Part shown: piece after piece, positions 9,801 to 18,137 of the stretch
Layout of the letters: each line of letters opens with the position of its first letter
Numbering within the stretch: the stretch's first letter is position 1
NCBI RefSeq assembly: GCF_003286415.2
Contig: NZ_CP043450.1
Location: 744,001-808,000 of the forward strand
Length of the DNA: 64,000 bases
Source of the DNA: Mucilaginibacter rubeus
GTDB taxonomy: Bacteria; Bacteroidota; Bacteroidia; Sphingobacteriales; Sphingobacteriaceae
Direction: 5' to 3'
Translations under genes and position numbers: made by a program
The notes under the pieces: generated by a model
Seen by the model: the letters and a program-made list of their open reading frames with translations, nothing else
The model's database searches: none
Told to the model about the DNA's origin: nothing

Positions 9801-10074
9801 CGACTGGCAGCAGCACTGGCATCATATAGCCGGTGTATGTACGGGCAAAATGCTGTATGTTTATATTGATGGTGTTTTAGCCGGCACTTCTGAATTAGAT
9901 GTAACCGCAGATCTGTCGGTAAATAACAAGTGGACCCTGAGCCGAAATGAGGAATTTCCGTCAGAGCGGGTGTTTCATGGTTATATCAACAAGGTGATGG
10001 TTTTCAGGGAGGCTTTGTCGGCAGATGATATAAAAGGCATTGTATCTTCAGAAAATGCATCGATTAGGCAATAG
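6817..10074 (+). CDS. GH92 alpha-mannosidase-type glycosidase with CARDB-like and LamG domains
   Basis: A 1085-residue secreted enzyme expected to cleave alpha-mannosides by the inverting, calcium-dependent GH92 mechanism. The start is TTG at 6817; no ATG lies between it and the signal peptide (residues 1-22, ending LHAQ), so TTG is needed. VDPFVGT and GHMSGFPEG mark the N-terminal domain, YKEGDKWVYSYF holds the likely acid Glu493, and GNDDLGSTSSWYVFSAMG the base region Asp579/Asp580. After residue 700 come a CARDB-like beta domain (about 705-780, perhaps a second to 880) and a LamG/concanavalin-like domain (about 925-1075). These extras are absent from ordinary 750-residue GH92 proteins and suggest binding to a large glycan. 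Confidence 0.9.
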   Translation: MNRSFRIVFVLVSILLGSNLHAQQTNHLRYVDPFVGTTVSNVLTKWGNNGGCYPGAVAPSGSVQLSPETRVAGARGYNYIDSSIYYFSCLGHMSGFPEGSSGHLFIMPWNSATTFEAGKSSIRFSHKNEAAGPGYYKVSFDGQPITAEATATVRTGMFRFTFKGNDSPQVFIGNAGEIQAVSNKVLHISGANVVINFSEAYIYKKEVKGGWLFGFSNAQGRAAVITLQLSKSSVGYSGAQRNIDQEIGNLSFEELRAKTAKEWAKLLSVVHITDDSEPHKTVFYTALYHSLLLPWVIDDVDGNYRGNDGLIHQKSGQNQYGGFSPWDTFRSLHPLLTLLYPQKQQDVILSMLDVYKQSGHLPTESMTGNHATPIIVDSYLKGITGFDKALAYQAMKKDLVDGPFVQSDMEVYHEKGYVPFTKPESVTRTVEYAYDDWALSQFADKVIGDKHTFQLSSNRGFNYRALLNKDELFMLPRNGGEFKLQPGTSGYKEGDKWVYSYFVPQNGKDLINMMGGNVQFAARLDSALSNNVILFDNETVFHLPYLFNQAGKPQLTQKWLRDIMLNRFSATPGGLPGNDDLGSTSSWYVFSAMGIYPACPGRPLYAIGAPLFKSVTLHLPNGKQFVIGSSNSSAKNNYVQSLQVNGKTSQQLILPHSVLASGGSMNFDMGKEPANWPADKDPIELSATQKNTAFSIVGYSVNKKTVTPDEPLVVSFKLKNTGSRGIKTVKLLVNGAPYAYKNCLVETGQTVQDSINFRLYPAGKTTLKLDNMAPFTVNVKLPVKPQEALCKVLALDVKPMIKLNDIQEVKYTIKNIGGLEHGFNIPVKLNDLIVFTDSIKLKAGEVKTIAHNIKALTKGFNRLVVYDHPRVRYKVYENAMESLLLDFASISSGKMVADSSGFHNDGHIISATPDSKDKLLFGDNTYVEVPNAPVLDRMGETISMMGWVYPMEKEKGLTDIITKGDNHVLQMTDSKTLTFFAGGWGRGDCTVNLPADWQQHWHHIAGVCTGKMLYVYIDGVLAGTSELDVTADLSVNNKWTLSRNEEFPSERVFHGYINKVMVFREALSADDIKGIVSSENASIRQ

Positions 10075-10174
10075 CGGAATATTGCTGAAAAAAATATCGG
10101 GCATATCACAAATATGATCTGAAAAATTAGAGATTTGCCAAGCCTGTTTAAACAAGCCTAAAAATCTATCTGAA

Positions 10175-12469
10175 ATGATCTTAAACATTTGTCCGAAATT
10201 AAAACGGAAGGTATACCCCTTGATGCTGCTTTCGTTAGTGACTGTTGCAGCAAACGCCCAGCAAAAAACTACTAAAGTAAAAAAGGACGAGGTTGACTAT
10301 GTTAACCCGCTCATCGGCACGGCCGCTACCGGTTTTGCTAAAGGACTTGACGGCGGTGGTACCATGCCCTGCGTTAACGTGCCGTTTGCTATGACCAATT
10401 TTGTTGCTCAAACCGGTGAGAATAAGATGAGCAAAATGAGTTATACTTACGAGGATAACTCGGTAATTGGCCTGATGGCTTCGCACCAGCCAACCGTTTG
10501 GATGGGCGATTATGGCTATGTATCTGTAATGCCCCAAATTGGCAACCTGCGTGTACTACCCGAAGAACGCAAGCTCATGTTTGACCATAAGGATGAAGTG
10601 GCAAAACCTTATTATTATTCTGTAAAGCTAAAAGCGGCTGCCAACACAAATATCAAGGCTGAAATAGCCGGGTCCAATACCTGCGGTATGTTCCGCTTTA
10701 CCTTCCCAAAGGCAGATCAGGCGCATTTGATCATTCAGGGTATTAACCTAAATCCTACACTTACCGATTGGGCCAATGACTTTAAGGTGAGGATGAAGGA
10801 GCTGCGCGGATATGTACACGTTGATACTGTAAATAACGAGATCACCGGTTATAATCCCGACAGGCAATCGGCACAGCTTGGCCCGCCATTGAAAAACTTT
10901 AAAGGTTATTTTATTATCAAGTTTGATAAGCCTATTCGCAGCTACGGCACCTGGGATAACCAAACCATTAAAAAGAGAAGCAAAGAACAGTTTGGTACCC
11001 GCATGGGCGCTTATGTGTCATTTAAAACAACGGGTAATACTGTAGTAAAAGTTACTGTAGCTACATCTTTTATCAGTATCGATCAGGCACGTCACAACCT
11101 TAAGCGGGAAATCCCTGATTGGGATTTTGAGAAAGTGGTTAAAAGTACCCGCGATAACTGGCAGCAGCAGCTAAAGAAAGTACAAGTAGCTGATATTACC
11201 GACGGGCAGAAAACAATTTTTTATACGGCTTTATTCCACACGCTGCTTTTCCCAAGGGAGTTTTCAGAGTACGGCAGGTATTACAGCGCTTTTGATGATA
11301 AAATCCACAACGGCGTTTCTTACAATGATTATTCACTGTGGGATACTTTCAGGGCCTTGCATCCGCTATTGACCCTCACTCAGCCCGAGCGTGTAAATGA
11401 TATGGTGAAATCACTGCTGCAAATGTACCAGGAGGGCGGATGGATGCCAATGTGGCCAAATCCAACCTATACCAATATCATGATAGGCACTCATGCCGAT
11501 GCTGTAATTGCTGATGCTTATGTTAAAGGTTTTAGAGGTTATAATATCGCTTTAGCTTACGAAGCGTTACACAAAGACGCGTTTGCGGCACCTGATGGTG
11601 ATGTTCAGAAAAAATGGGGCGACCGTGACTTGTGGACAAGCTTTGAAGCAAGGGGAGGACTGACTAATTATCATAAATTAGGCTACATCCCTGTAGATAA
11701 AACTAAAGAGTCGGTGTCCCGTACCATTGAGTATGGCATTGATGATTACTGCGTTGCCCAGCTTGCAAAAGCCTTAGGTAAAACAAGCGATTATAACCAG
11801 TTAATGGGCTGGAGCAAAAACTATAAGAATGTTTACAACAGCTCAACCGGGTTTATGGCTCCACGAAATGCCGATGGAAGCTGGTCGGCCCAATCTGATA
11901 GTGGCTTTACCGAAGGTACAAAATGGACATATACTTTTGGAGCTATGCAGGATGTACCGGGAATGATCGCTCTCATGGGTGGCGAAAAAGCTTTTGCCGA
12001 CAAGCTAACTCACAACTTTAATGACGGACATTACAGGGCTGATAACGAGCCGGGCCATCATTACATTTACCTGTTTAACTATTGTGGCATGCCATGGAAA
12101 GCGCAGGAACTGGTAAGGCAACATACTTCGTGGCAAAATTTCAGAAATGCGCCTATCGGTATAAACGGTAACGATGATTGCGGGCAAACATCTGCCTGGT
12201 ATATTTTCAGTACCATGGGTTTCTACCCGGTAACGCCGGCTTCAGGCTTGTACAGTATTGGCGCCCCTCAGTTTCCGTACATAGCTATGAACCTGCAAAA
12301 CGGAAATAAGCTGGTGATTAAAGCTACTGGTCTGTCAGCCCAAAACAAATATGTAAAGTCAGTTACTTTTAACGGAGTAGCTATAAAAGACCATACCATA
12401 TCACATGAGCAGATCAGCCATGGAGGTACTTTAGCGTTCACCATGACCAATATCCCTCAAAAAGATTAA
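10175..12469 (+). CDS. GH92 alpha-mannosidase-type glycosidase
   Basis: A 764-residue secreted enzyme of ordinary GH92 length. The ATG at 10175 gives a signal peptide with a basic n-region (KLKRK) and cleavage after ANA near residue 28. DYVNPLIGT opens the mature protein; SLWDTFRALHPLLTL, TEGTKWTYTFGAMQD with likely acid Glu580, and NGNDDCGQTSAWYIFSTMG with Asp667/Asp668 are GH92 signatures. It differs clearly from the preceding GH92, so the two are paralogs with perhaps different linkage preference and not a recent duplication. Its stop codon overlaps the stop codon of the convergent LacI gene. Confidence 0.94.
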   Translation: MILNICPKLKRKVYPLMLLSLVTVAANAQQKTTKVKKDEVDYVNPLIGTAATGFAKGLDGGGTMPCVNVPFAMTNFVAQTGENKMSKMSYTYEDNSVIGLMASHQPTVWMGDYGYVSVMPQIGNLRVLPEERKLMFDHKDEVAKPYYYSVKLKAAANTNIKAEIAGSNTCGMFRFTFPKADQAHLIIQGINLNPTLTDWANDFKVRMKELRGYVHVDTVNNEITGYNPDRQSAQLGPPLKNFKGYFIIKFDKPIRSYGTWDNQTIKKRSKEQFGTRMGAYVSFKTTGNTVVKVTVATSFISIDQARHNLKREIPDWDFEKVVKSTRDNWQQQLKKVQVADITDGQKTIFYTALFHTLLFPREFSEYGRYYSAFDDKIHNGVSYNDYSLWDTFRALHPLLTLTQPERVNDMVKSLLQMYQEGGWMPMWPNPTYTNIMIGTHADAVIADAYVKGFRGYNIALAYEALHKDAFAAPDGDVQKKWGDRDLWTSFEARGGLTNYHKLGYIPVDKTKESVSRTIEYGIDDYCVAQLAKALGKTSDYNQLMGWSKNYKNVYNSSTGFMAPRNADGSWSAQSDSGFTEGTKWTYTFGAMQDVPGMIALMGGEKAFADKLTHNFNDGHYRADNEPGHHYIYLFNYCGMPWKAQELVRQHTSWQNFRNAPIGINGNDDCGQTSAWYIFSTMGFYPVTPASGLYSIGAPQFPYIAMNLQNGNKLVIKATGLSAQNKYVKSVTFNGVAIKDHTISHEQISHGGTLAFTMTNIPQKD

Positions 12470-13497
12470 TTGGACGATGTAGATGCCCTTGCAATCAGTT
12501 GTGAAGGCATCACCAGCTCTTGTTCTGTCGTAATAATCCTTCCCGACAAGCGGCCGAAAAGTATTTCGGCCGCTTGTTTTCCCATATCATAGGCCGGTTG
12601 CAAAATGGTGGTTAGCGGCGGATTAAGTATAGCTGCTGTAATCTGGTTGGTGAAACAGATCACTTTAACATCATCCGGGATCTTCAGCTTGAGCTCGTCG
12701 CAGGCCAGGTAGGTTGAGGTGGCTAAATGCTCAACCGTTGCTACTATACCATCGGGCATTGCGGTGCTCAGATGTTCTTTAATAATCCCAACATTTTCAG
12801 TATTATATTTATTTGAGCAGGTTACAATCCCTGTTTCTTCAATCGTGATTCCGTTATCGGCCAAGGCTTTCCGGTAACCCTGCTCACGGGCTGATAAAAT
12901 GCTCGGAAAGCCGCTGATGGTGATTAATGAGATGTTTTTACATCCTGACTGCAATAAGTGGCTGGTAGCTATATAGGCGCTATTAAAATCGTCAGTTATA
13001 ATTTTATCCGCGTTTACATCCTCACATACCCTGTCGAAAAAAACGATTGGGATCCCCGTTTCCTGTAAGGTTTTTATGTGAGAGGTATCTTCCGTGTTAC
13101 TGGCAACAGACATGATCACGCCATCTACACGACCGCTGGCCAGGTCACTAAGCATAGATGCTTCGCGTTGGTAATCGTCGTGTGTAAGGTAGATCAGGGA
13201 ATGATATTTTTCGGGAGCAATGATACTTTCAATACCATTAATAGCCTGGCTAAAAAAACTATCGGCAATTTCGGGAATGATGATAGCTATAGTGTTACTG
13301 CTCTGCCGGCGGAGACTGCTCGCGTAAACATTAGGTACATAATTTAAGCGCCGCGCCGCTTCCATAACTCTTTGTTTGGTTTCCTGGCCAATGTCATAAC
13401 TATCGCGCAGGGCTTTTGAAATAGTAGCTGTGGAGAGCTTAAGCTCTGCCGCCAGTGTTTTCATATTCACCTTGTCGCTTTTGTTACCGGAGGTCAT
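12466..13497 (-). CDS. LacI-family transcriptional regulator
   Basis: A 343-residue regulator. Residues 11-60 form the LacI DNA-binding domain (MKTLAAELKLSTATISKALR followed by a hinge near RLNYVPN), and residues 65-340 a periplasmic-binding-protein-like sensor domain with IAIIIPEIADSFFSQAINGI and RVDGVIMS. It is convergent with the second GH92 gene; the two stop codons overlap (12466-12469). It is divergent from inositol oxygenase with 206 bases between. It could control the glycan locus, the inositol oxygenase gene, or both. The sugar it senses is not visible in the sequence. Confidence 0.93.
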   Translation of the reverse strand: MTSGNKSDKVNMKTLAAELKLSTATISKALRDSYDIGQETKQRVMEAARRLNYVPNVYASSLRRQSSNTIAIIIPEIADSFFSQAINGIESIIAPEKYHSLIYLTHDDYQREASMLSDLASGRVDGVIMSVASNTEDTSHIKTLQETGIPIVFFDRVCEDVNADKIITDDFNSAYIATSHLLQSGCKNISLITISGFPSILSAREQGYRKALADNGITIEETGIVTCSNKYNTENVGIIKEHLSTAMPDGIVATVEHLATSTYLACDELKLKIPDDVKVICFTNQITAAILNPPLTTILQPAYDMGKQAAEILFGRLSGRIITTEQELVMPSQLIARASTSSN

Positions 13498-13584
13498 TGT
13501 AAAGAGATATTTAAATTGAGCCCGGCAATATAACGAAAAAAGGCCTTGAGCTATTATTTTAGGTCTTGTTTTAACACGCAGAGA

Positions 13585-13598
13585 CTTAAACGATTAAG
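13585..13598. promoter_or_regulatory. Candidate LacI operator, near-palindrome with CG centre
   Basis: CTTAAACGATTAAG is a 14-base near-palindrome (one mismatched pair) centred on CG, the typical centre of LacI-family operators. It lies in the divergent gap between the LacI gene and inositol oxygenase. Only one such site was found, so this is a weak candidate. Confidence 0.3.
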
Positions 13599-13703
13599 CA
13601 AATAAATATCCCAAATTTGGTAAAACTGATGTTTGGAATCAGGAAATTTGATAGAAGACATAAGCAGAATTGTCCAACAATGCTGCTTTAAACCAACCAA
13701 ATT

Positions 13704-14585
13704 ATGAGCCAGATTAGCAACACACAAAACCAAGGTCCGTTAAATTCAATAGATGAATGGGAAGACGATCTGTTAGTCCGTTATCCTGATGCCGATACCA
13801 TTGCCGCAGGCAGGGATACCGAAGCTTACCGCGATTATGAAAATAATTTAAAAGACAGCGTAAGGGAGTTTTACCGCTTACAGCATATTAACCAAACTTA
13901 TGATTTTGTTCTGCAAAAAAAAGAGGAATATCTGAAGTTTGATAAAAAAGAAATGTCTGTTTGGGATGCGTTTGATTTCCTGAACCAACTGGTTGATGAC
14001 TCAGATCCGGATACCGATCTTGACCAGCTTCAACACCTGTTGCAAACCTCTGAAGCTATTCGTGCCGACGGTCGCCCGGATTGGATGGTGTTAACCGGTT
14101 TGTTTCACGATATGGGCAAAGTATTATGCCTTTTCGGCGAACCACAATGGGCTGTGGTAGGTGATAGCTATCCGGTAGGCTGCGCGTTCTCAGATAAGAT
14201 CATTTTCTCCGAATACTTTGATCTTAACAAAGATCATCATGATCCGCGTTATAATACCAAATACGGTATTTATGAGCCCAATTGCGGTTTAGATAACGTA
14301 CACATGACCTGGGGCCACGATGAATATGTTTATCACATGCTGAAGCCATACTTGCCTGAGCCGGCTTTATACATGCTGCGTTACCATTCTTTTTATCCGC
14401 AACACCGCGAAAACGCTTATAGCCATCTGATGACCCCACATGATCATCAGCTGTTTAAGGCGGTTAATCAGTTTAACCCTTATGATCTTTATTCAAAAAG
14501 CCCGGTACCTCCAAACTGGAAAGAATTGAGGCCGTATTATGAGGATCTTGTGGCTAAGTATTTGCCATCTACATTGAAATTTTAA
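13704..14585 (+). CDS. myo-Inositol oxygenase (MIOX)
   Basis: A 293-residue cytosolic di-iron oxygenase that opens myo-inositol to D-glucuronate using O2. It aligns along its whole length with mammalian MIOX: LVDDSDPDTD, GLFHDMGKVLCLFGEPQWAV, MTWGHDEYVYHML and YHSFYPQH. All six expected iron ligands are present: His111, His135, Asp136, His205, His228 and Asp261 (in FNPYDLYSK). No signal peptide. It is transcribed away from the LacI gene and stands alone, with a terminator after it, so enzymes that use glucuronate must lie elsewhere. Identification is firm. Confidence 0.95.
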   Translation: MSQISNTQNQGPLNSIDEWEDDLLVRYPDADTIAAGRDTEAYRDYENNLKDSVREFYRLQHINQTYDFVLQKKEEYLKFDKKEMSVWDAFDFLNQLVDDSDPDTDLDQLQHLLQTSEAIRADGRPDWMVLTGLFHDMGKVLCLFGEPQWAVVGDSYPVGCAFSDKIIFSEYFDLNKDHHDPRYNTKYGIYEPNCGLDNVHMTWGHDEYVYHMLKPYLPEPALYMLRYHSFYPQHRENAYSHLMTPHDHQLFKAVNQFNPYDLYSKSPVPPNWKELRPYYEDLVAKYLPSTLKF

Positions 14586-14602
14586 AAGAAAGTAAAATAT
14601 AC

Positions 14603-14643
14603 AAAACAACCGCTGCTGATCAATAATTTGCAGCGGTTGTTTT
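14603..14643. terminator. Bidirectional hairpin terminator
   Basis: A perfect 14-bp stem (14603-14616 and 14630-14643) with a 13-base loop, flanked by A-rich sequence on the left and TTTTGTTTT on the right. It lies between the convergent inositol oxygenase and esterase genes and can end transcription from both sides. Confidence 0.85.
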
Positions 14644-14695
14644 GTTTTAAACGGAAATTGTCTTTTTACCTTATAATTGGGCAGCCGTCTGTGTT

Positions 14696-15592
14696 CTACC
14701 TGACAGCAATTGGGTTAGGTTTTAAGAAACCTTCAAGGCCCATCCATTCGCCAAAGCGTTCAATCCATTTATCAGTAGGTAAATTTTGTTTACGCATACC
14801 AAAACCATGGCCTCCTTTGGTGTACATATGCAGTTCGGCAATGTGTTTTGAGGCTACCCATTTTTGATAGATATCAACGCTGTGCGGTGCAAGGCCCAGT
14901 TCGTCATCGGCGGCGGCGGTTACAAACATTGGTGGAGCATCGGGTAATATTTCCGATTGTAGTTCTGCAGGGAAGAAGGGGTACAGAAGCGCTACAAAGT
15001 CGGGTTTGTTTGCCGGGGTGTATTTATAAGCAGACGCGGCCGCAAGCGTACCGCCTGCCGAAAAGCCCATAATACCTATTTTTGAAGGTGACAAATTATA
15101 TTCAGCAGCATGCTCACGCACATAACTTATGGCCAACCGGGCATCGGCAAGCGCCAGGGGAAACAGTTGTACTACATTGTCGTGGTAACTTTGGGTTTTA
15201 TAGTTGGCGGTTACCTCACTTACTGGATCGTTAGTAAGACTATGGATTACGCGATATTTAAGCACAAAAGCAGCTACGCCATGTTCATTTAGCCATTTAG
15301 CTTCTTCGTTTCCCTCATTATCGATGGATAGCGTCTGAAAGCTTCCCCCGGGACAGATAACAACCGCCGTGCCGGTAGCTATCGCCGGGTCAGGTAAGAA
15401 AATGCCAAGTGATGGATGTACCACATTATATACCTTACGGGTATTAGCAGCATTATGTTCACTTACCGCTTCCTGCCATGTCCAGTTTTCGGATCCGGGT
15501 GCATTGCCTTTATAGAGCTGAATAACCTTTTGTTGTGCGTTTGCGAAGTATGCTGTAAAAAGCAACAGATAAGCGAGTAGTTTAAATTTCAT
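14696..15592 (-). CDS. Secreted alpha/beta hydrolase, acetyl-esterase/BD-FAE-like
   Basis: A 298-residue esterase-type hydrolase, probably deacylating carbohydrates. The start is taken at the ATG complementary to 15590-15592 because it opens directly on a signal peptide (residues 1-20, ending ANAQ); the 34 upstream in-frame codons do not look like coding sequence. VVICPGGSFQTLSIDNEG holds the oxyanion-hole HGG-like turn (PGG here), GIMGFSAGG the nucleophile Ser178, AAADDELG the acid Asp229 or Asp230, and KGGHGFGM the His262. Proteins of this type are common in Bacteroidota glycan loci. Substrate unknown; it might remove acetyl or feruloyl groups. Confidence 0.85.
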   Translation of the reverse strand: MKFKLLAYLLLFTAYFANAQQKVIQLYKGNAPGSENWTWQEAVSEHNAANTRKVYNVVHPSLGIFLPDPAIATGTAVVICPGGSFQTLSIDNEGNEEAKWLNEHGVAAFVLKYRVIHSLTNDPVSEVTANYKTQSYHDNVVQLFPLALADARLAISYVREHAAEYNLSPSKIGIMGFSAGGTLAAASAYKYTPANKPDFVALLYPFFPAELQSEILPDAPPMFVTAAADDELGLAPHSVDIYQKWVASKHIAELHMYTKGGHGFGMRKQNLPTDKWIERFGEWMGLEGFLKPNPIAVR

Positions 15593-15954
15593 AGCGGGGA
15601 CATTTTTGAAAACCAATGTACCTGCTATGAAATTACGCCTGAAACAACATTTTGTTAATAAATTGATTAGGAAGGCGATCTGTGGCAGCTGCAAATATTG
15701 TCAATTGATTATGGCAAAAAAGAGCAAAATATAGCGAGCGATTACATTTTTTCTTTTAATTGTGATTTGCTTTCATTCTTTGAACAACTGGCATTTAGAA
15801 CAATCCGTTAATGAGTTAGCAAAGGTTTATGCTAATCTCAGTTAGGCTTAATTGTTCGTTCATAGTCGTCAGGATTTGCATGCAGAAAAAATTTTACGCT
15901 TTGAGCGTGAATTCTGACAAAACCTGCAATTAGTTATTGGGAAATTCTGGAATA
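15593..15954. other. 362-bp intergenic region without a recognisable gene
   Basis: AT-rich sequence between two leftward genes. It must hold the promoter of the esterase and contains a terminator-like hairpin (15885-15913). No open frame of convincing composition and no RNA gene was recognised. Confidence 0.6.
15885..15913 (-). terminator. Weak terminator-like hairpin after the response regulator
   Basis: On the minus strand ACGCT-CAA-AGCGT forms a short stem (15896-15908) followed by AAAATTTTTTC. It lies about 45 bases after the response regulator stop. Stem is only 5 bp, so support is modest. Confidence 0.4.
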
Positions 15955-16647
15955 TCAAAATTCTGCATAACCATTTTTCACAGCAAATAATGCAAGGGTA
16001 ACCCGGTTTTTTACGTTGAATTTCTGAAATAATGCTTCCCTGTACCCATCAACGGTTTTGTGGCTTACGCTCATTTTGTCTGCTATTTGCTGATAGGTTA
16101 AGTCTGTACAGGCGTGCTTAAGAAACTCTCTTTCCCTTTCAGAGATATTAAGTGAATTATATTTAGAATTCCGTCCGTCATGCGGGTTGAATGGTGTTTT
16201 ACTTGCCAGTTCGGCCGCCACCCCCGAAAAATAGTTAGAATAATAGCAACCATTATTGGCAATAGCTTCCAACGCCAGGTGCATATCTTCAACTTCAATG
16301 TCTTTTGATAAAAAGCCTTTGACTTTCAGGTGCAACATTCGTAATACTGCCTCCTCGGTTTCAAGCATCGAAATAAACAACACTTTAATTTGAGAATAGT
16401 ATTTCTGCAGCCAGTCTACTGTTTCATAGCCATCCATGCCGGGCATAGCAATATCCATAAGTATAATGTCCGGGAGCTCCTTTCTGCGCAATTTTTGCCT
16501 TAGGCCTATACCGTTTTCAGCTTCAAAAAGTATCGTATACCGATCATCGGTATCACCAAGATGGACAAGTTTGATCAATCCTTTTCTGAACAGATTATGA
16601 TCATCCACGATAGCAAGTTTAATGATTGGTTTTTGTGCTGAAATCAT
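15955..16647 (-). CDS. NarL/LuxR-type response regulator
   Basis: A 230-residue two-component regulator. Residues 8-130 are the receiver domain: acidic pair Asp15/Asp16 in IVDDHNLFRKG, phospho-acceptor Asp65 in LMDIAMPGMDG, and Lys near KGFLSKD. Residues 163-225 are a LuxR-type helix-turn-helix (LNISEREREFLKHACTDLTY then QQIADKMSVSHKTVDGYR). Its ATG overlaps the histidine kinase stop (ATGA, 16644-16647), so the two are translationally coupled and form a cognate pair. It is the last gene of a leftward four-gene operon. Confidence 0.94.
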   Translation of the reverse strand: MISAQKPIIKLAIVDDHNLFRKGLIKLVHLGDTDDRYTILFEAENGIGLRQKLRRKELPDIILMDIAMPGMDGYETVDWLQKYYSQIKVLFISMLETEEAVLRMLHLKVKGFLSKDIEVEDMHLALEAIANNGCYYSNYFSGVAAELASKTPFNPHDGRNSKYNSLNISEREREFLKHACTDLTYQQIADKMSVSHKTVDGYREALFQKFNVKNRVTLALFAVKNGYAEF

Positions 16648-17447
16648 TTTGTCTGAGCTATTTGGATAATAATTTTGGTTCCCTTTCCTGGTTCGCTTTC
16701 TACTTTTATACCGGCATCAATGAGTTTAGCCCGTTTTCGTATATTCAATAGGCCTGTACTTTCTTTTCCGGGTATGCCTGCTTCAACAGATGCTACATCG
16801 AAGCCGGTACCATTATCTGATATGCTTAGCGTAAATAATTCGGGAGTGTAATCAAGCAGCACAATTAGGGAGGAAGCATTTGCATATTTAACAATATTGT
16901 TAAGCACCTCCTGGCATAATCTGTAAAGAATTATTTCATGTTCAGGGCGCAACCTGTACTCGTTACCGGATTTGCTAAAAACCAGATGATATTTTTGCGT
17001 TTTATTAATTCGTTTCAGTTCGTTTTCCAAAGCGCCAATAAACCCGATTTTCATAATATGATCCGTGTTAAGGCTTGCACTAAGAGCCTTTAACTCGGCC
17101 ATAAGCTGTTTTGCTAATGATTTTGTTTCAGATACATTTTCGCGCGCTTCGGCAGGTACAAAAGTTAGTATTTCGGCTAAGTTGATATTTATGAGAGAAA
17201 CCAAATGACTGAAATTAGCGTGCAACTCTTTGGCTATATGATCTAAGGTTTGTTCCTGTATTTCTAATTTAGATTGAAGTAATGTCTGGTTAAAGGCTTC
17301 CCTTATTTCGGCTAATTCCTTGTTGTGCAAAAAACGCTTTTGCTGATAAACAAACAAAAAGTAGATGATTGATGCTGTAAACAACAAAAGCAATATTGTA
17401 GATATGATAATAGTTTGCGTGCTTACGGCTGAGATTGTGGTTTGCAT
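16644..17447 (-). CDS. Sensor histidine kinase, NarX/DesK-like
   Basis: A 267-residue kinase with one membrane segment (about residues 12-34) and almost no external part, so the signal is probably sensed by another protein. The dimerization segment LDHIAKELHANFSHL carries likely phospho-acceptor His76; the usual acidic residue after His is Ala here. The ATPase domain has CQEVLNNIVKYANAS (N box), ISDNGTGFD (G1) and GLLNIRKRAKLI with EPGKGTKI (G2). It overlaps the preceding membrane-protein gene by 25 bases, which suggests that protein is its sensing subunit. Confidence 0.9.
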   Translation of the reverse strand: MQTTISAVSTQTIIISTILLLLFTASIIYFLFVYQQKRFLHNKELAEIREAFNQTLLQSKLEIQEQTLDHIAKELHANFSHLVSLININLAEILTFVPAEARENVSETKSLAKQLMAELKALSASLNTDHIMKIGFIGALENELKRINKTQKYHLVFSKSGNEYRLRPEHEIILYRLCQEVLNNIVKYANASSLIVLLDYTPELFTLSISDNGTGFDVASVEAGIPGKESTGLLNIRKRAKLIDAGIKVESEPGKGTKIIIQIAQTK

Positions 17448-18100
17448 AAAAAAGCAGTTAAATAAAATGAATACATAATTATGTTCAGCCCATGATTAAT
17501 ATACAAAAATGATACGGCAAGCCCAGGCAGTTTCCCGCTGAGGTAATCAAGAAAGAGGAAAAACGGCAGTGTACCTGCATAATAAATCAGTGTACCAAAG
17601 GAGATCCACACCATAGGCGTGCGGCTTAGTATCATGATTTTCGGCTCGTGCAAAACCTGGTTAAAATAAAGCAGCGCAAGCGCTATAGCAGTAAAGTGAG
17701 TTAATATAAGGGTATAAGTATTGACATTGTCAGGTCCCTGAATAAAGAAATAGTTAAGAATCCCGAATATGATAAACAGTATACCCAGGTATCTGATGAT
17801 TGCTTTTACCCTAACATCTTTTAAGAATAAATTATAAACCAGGACCAAAAAAGCGAGCCTCACAGGCAAAAATCCACAATAGATAAAAATGTTAGACCTT
17901 GGAAGATTCCACCAGGGGGTTTGGTAAAGGTACCATTTCCAAAGAATTGCCATCGTCTCCACAACCATCGTTATCAAAAGGTATATTGCAAATAATCGGT
18001 AGGGCTTTAACCGTGCCAGCATAAAAGATCTCATGCCGGCAACGGTACTCAACAAAATTGGGACAAGGTATAGGTAGTTAATACTTAGTAATTTGTGCAT
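17423..18100 (-). CDS. Multi-pass membrane protein, probable sensing partner of the histidine kinase
   Basis: A 225-residue protein of unknown function with about six or seven hydrophobic helices and short loops. The start is taken at the ATG complementary to 18098-18100 (MHKLLSINYLYLV); the longer frame upstream overlaps another gene and lacks membrane-protein character. It overlaps the histidine kinase start by 25 bases. Similar orphan membrane proteins next to short histidine kinases are common in Bacteroidota. Role as a signal receptor is inferred only from order, overlap and topology. Confidence 0.75.
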   Translation of the reverse strand: MHKLLSINYLYLVPILLSTVAGMRSFMLARLKPYRLFAIYLLITMVVETMAILWKWYLYQTPWWNLPRSNIFIYCGFLPVRLAFLVLVYNLFLKDVRVKAIIRYLGILFIIFGILNYFFIQGPDNVNTYTLILTHFTAIALALLYFNQVLHEPKIMILSRTPMVWISFGTLIYYAGTLPFFLFLDYLSGKLPGLAVSFLYINHGLNIIMYSFYLTAFLCKPQSQP

Positions 18101-18137
18101 AAGCCAATATAAGTATAATCCGGCAAAACCTTGACCC

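Noticed and set aside
10145..10154. Palindrome TGTTTAAACA before the second GH92 gene as a LacI operator
   Set aside because: It lacks the CG centre of LacI operators, and a 10-base AT-rich palindrome can arise by chance.
15593..15694. Longer 332-codon version of the secreted esterase
   Set aside because: The 34 extra N-terminal residues lie before an obvious signal peptide and have no coding character; the internal ATG is the better start.
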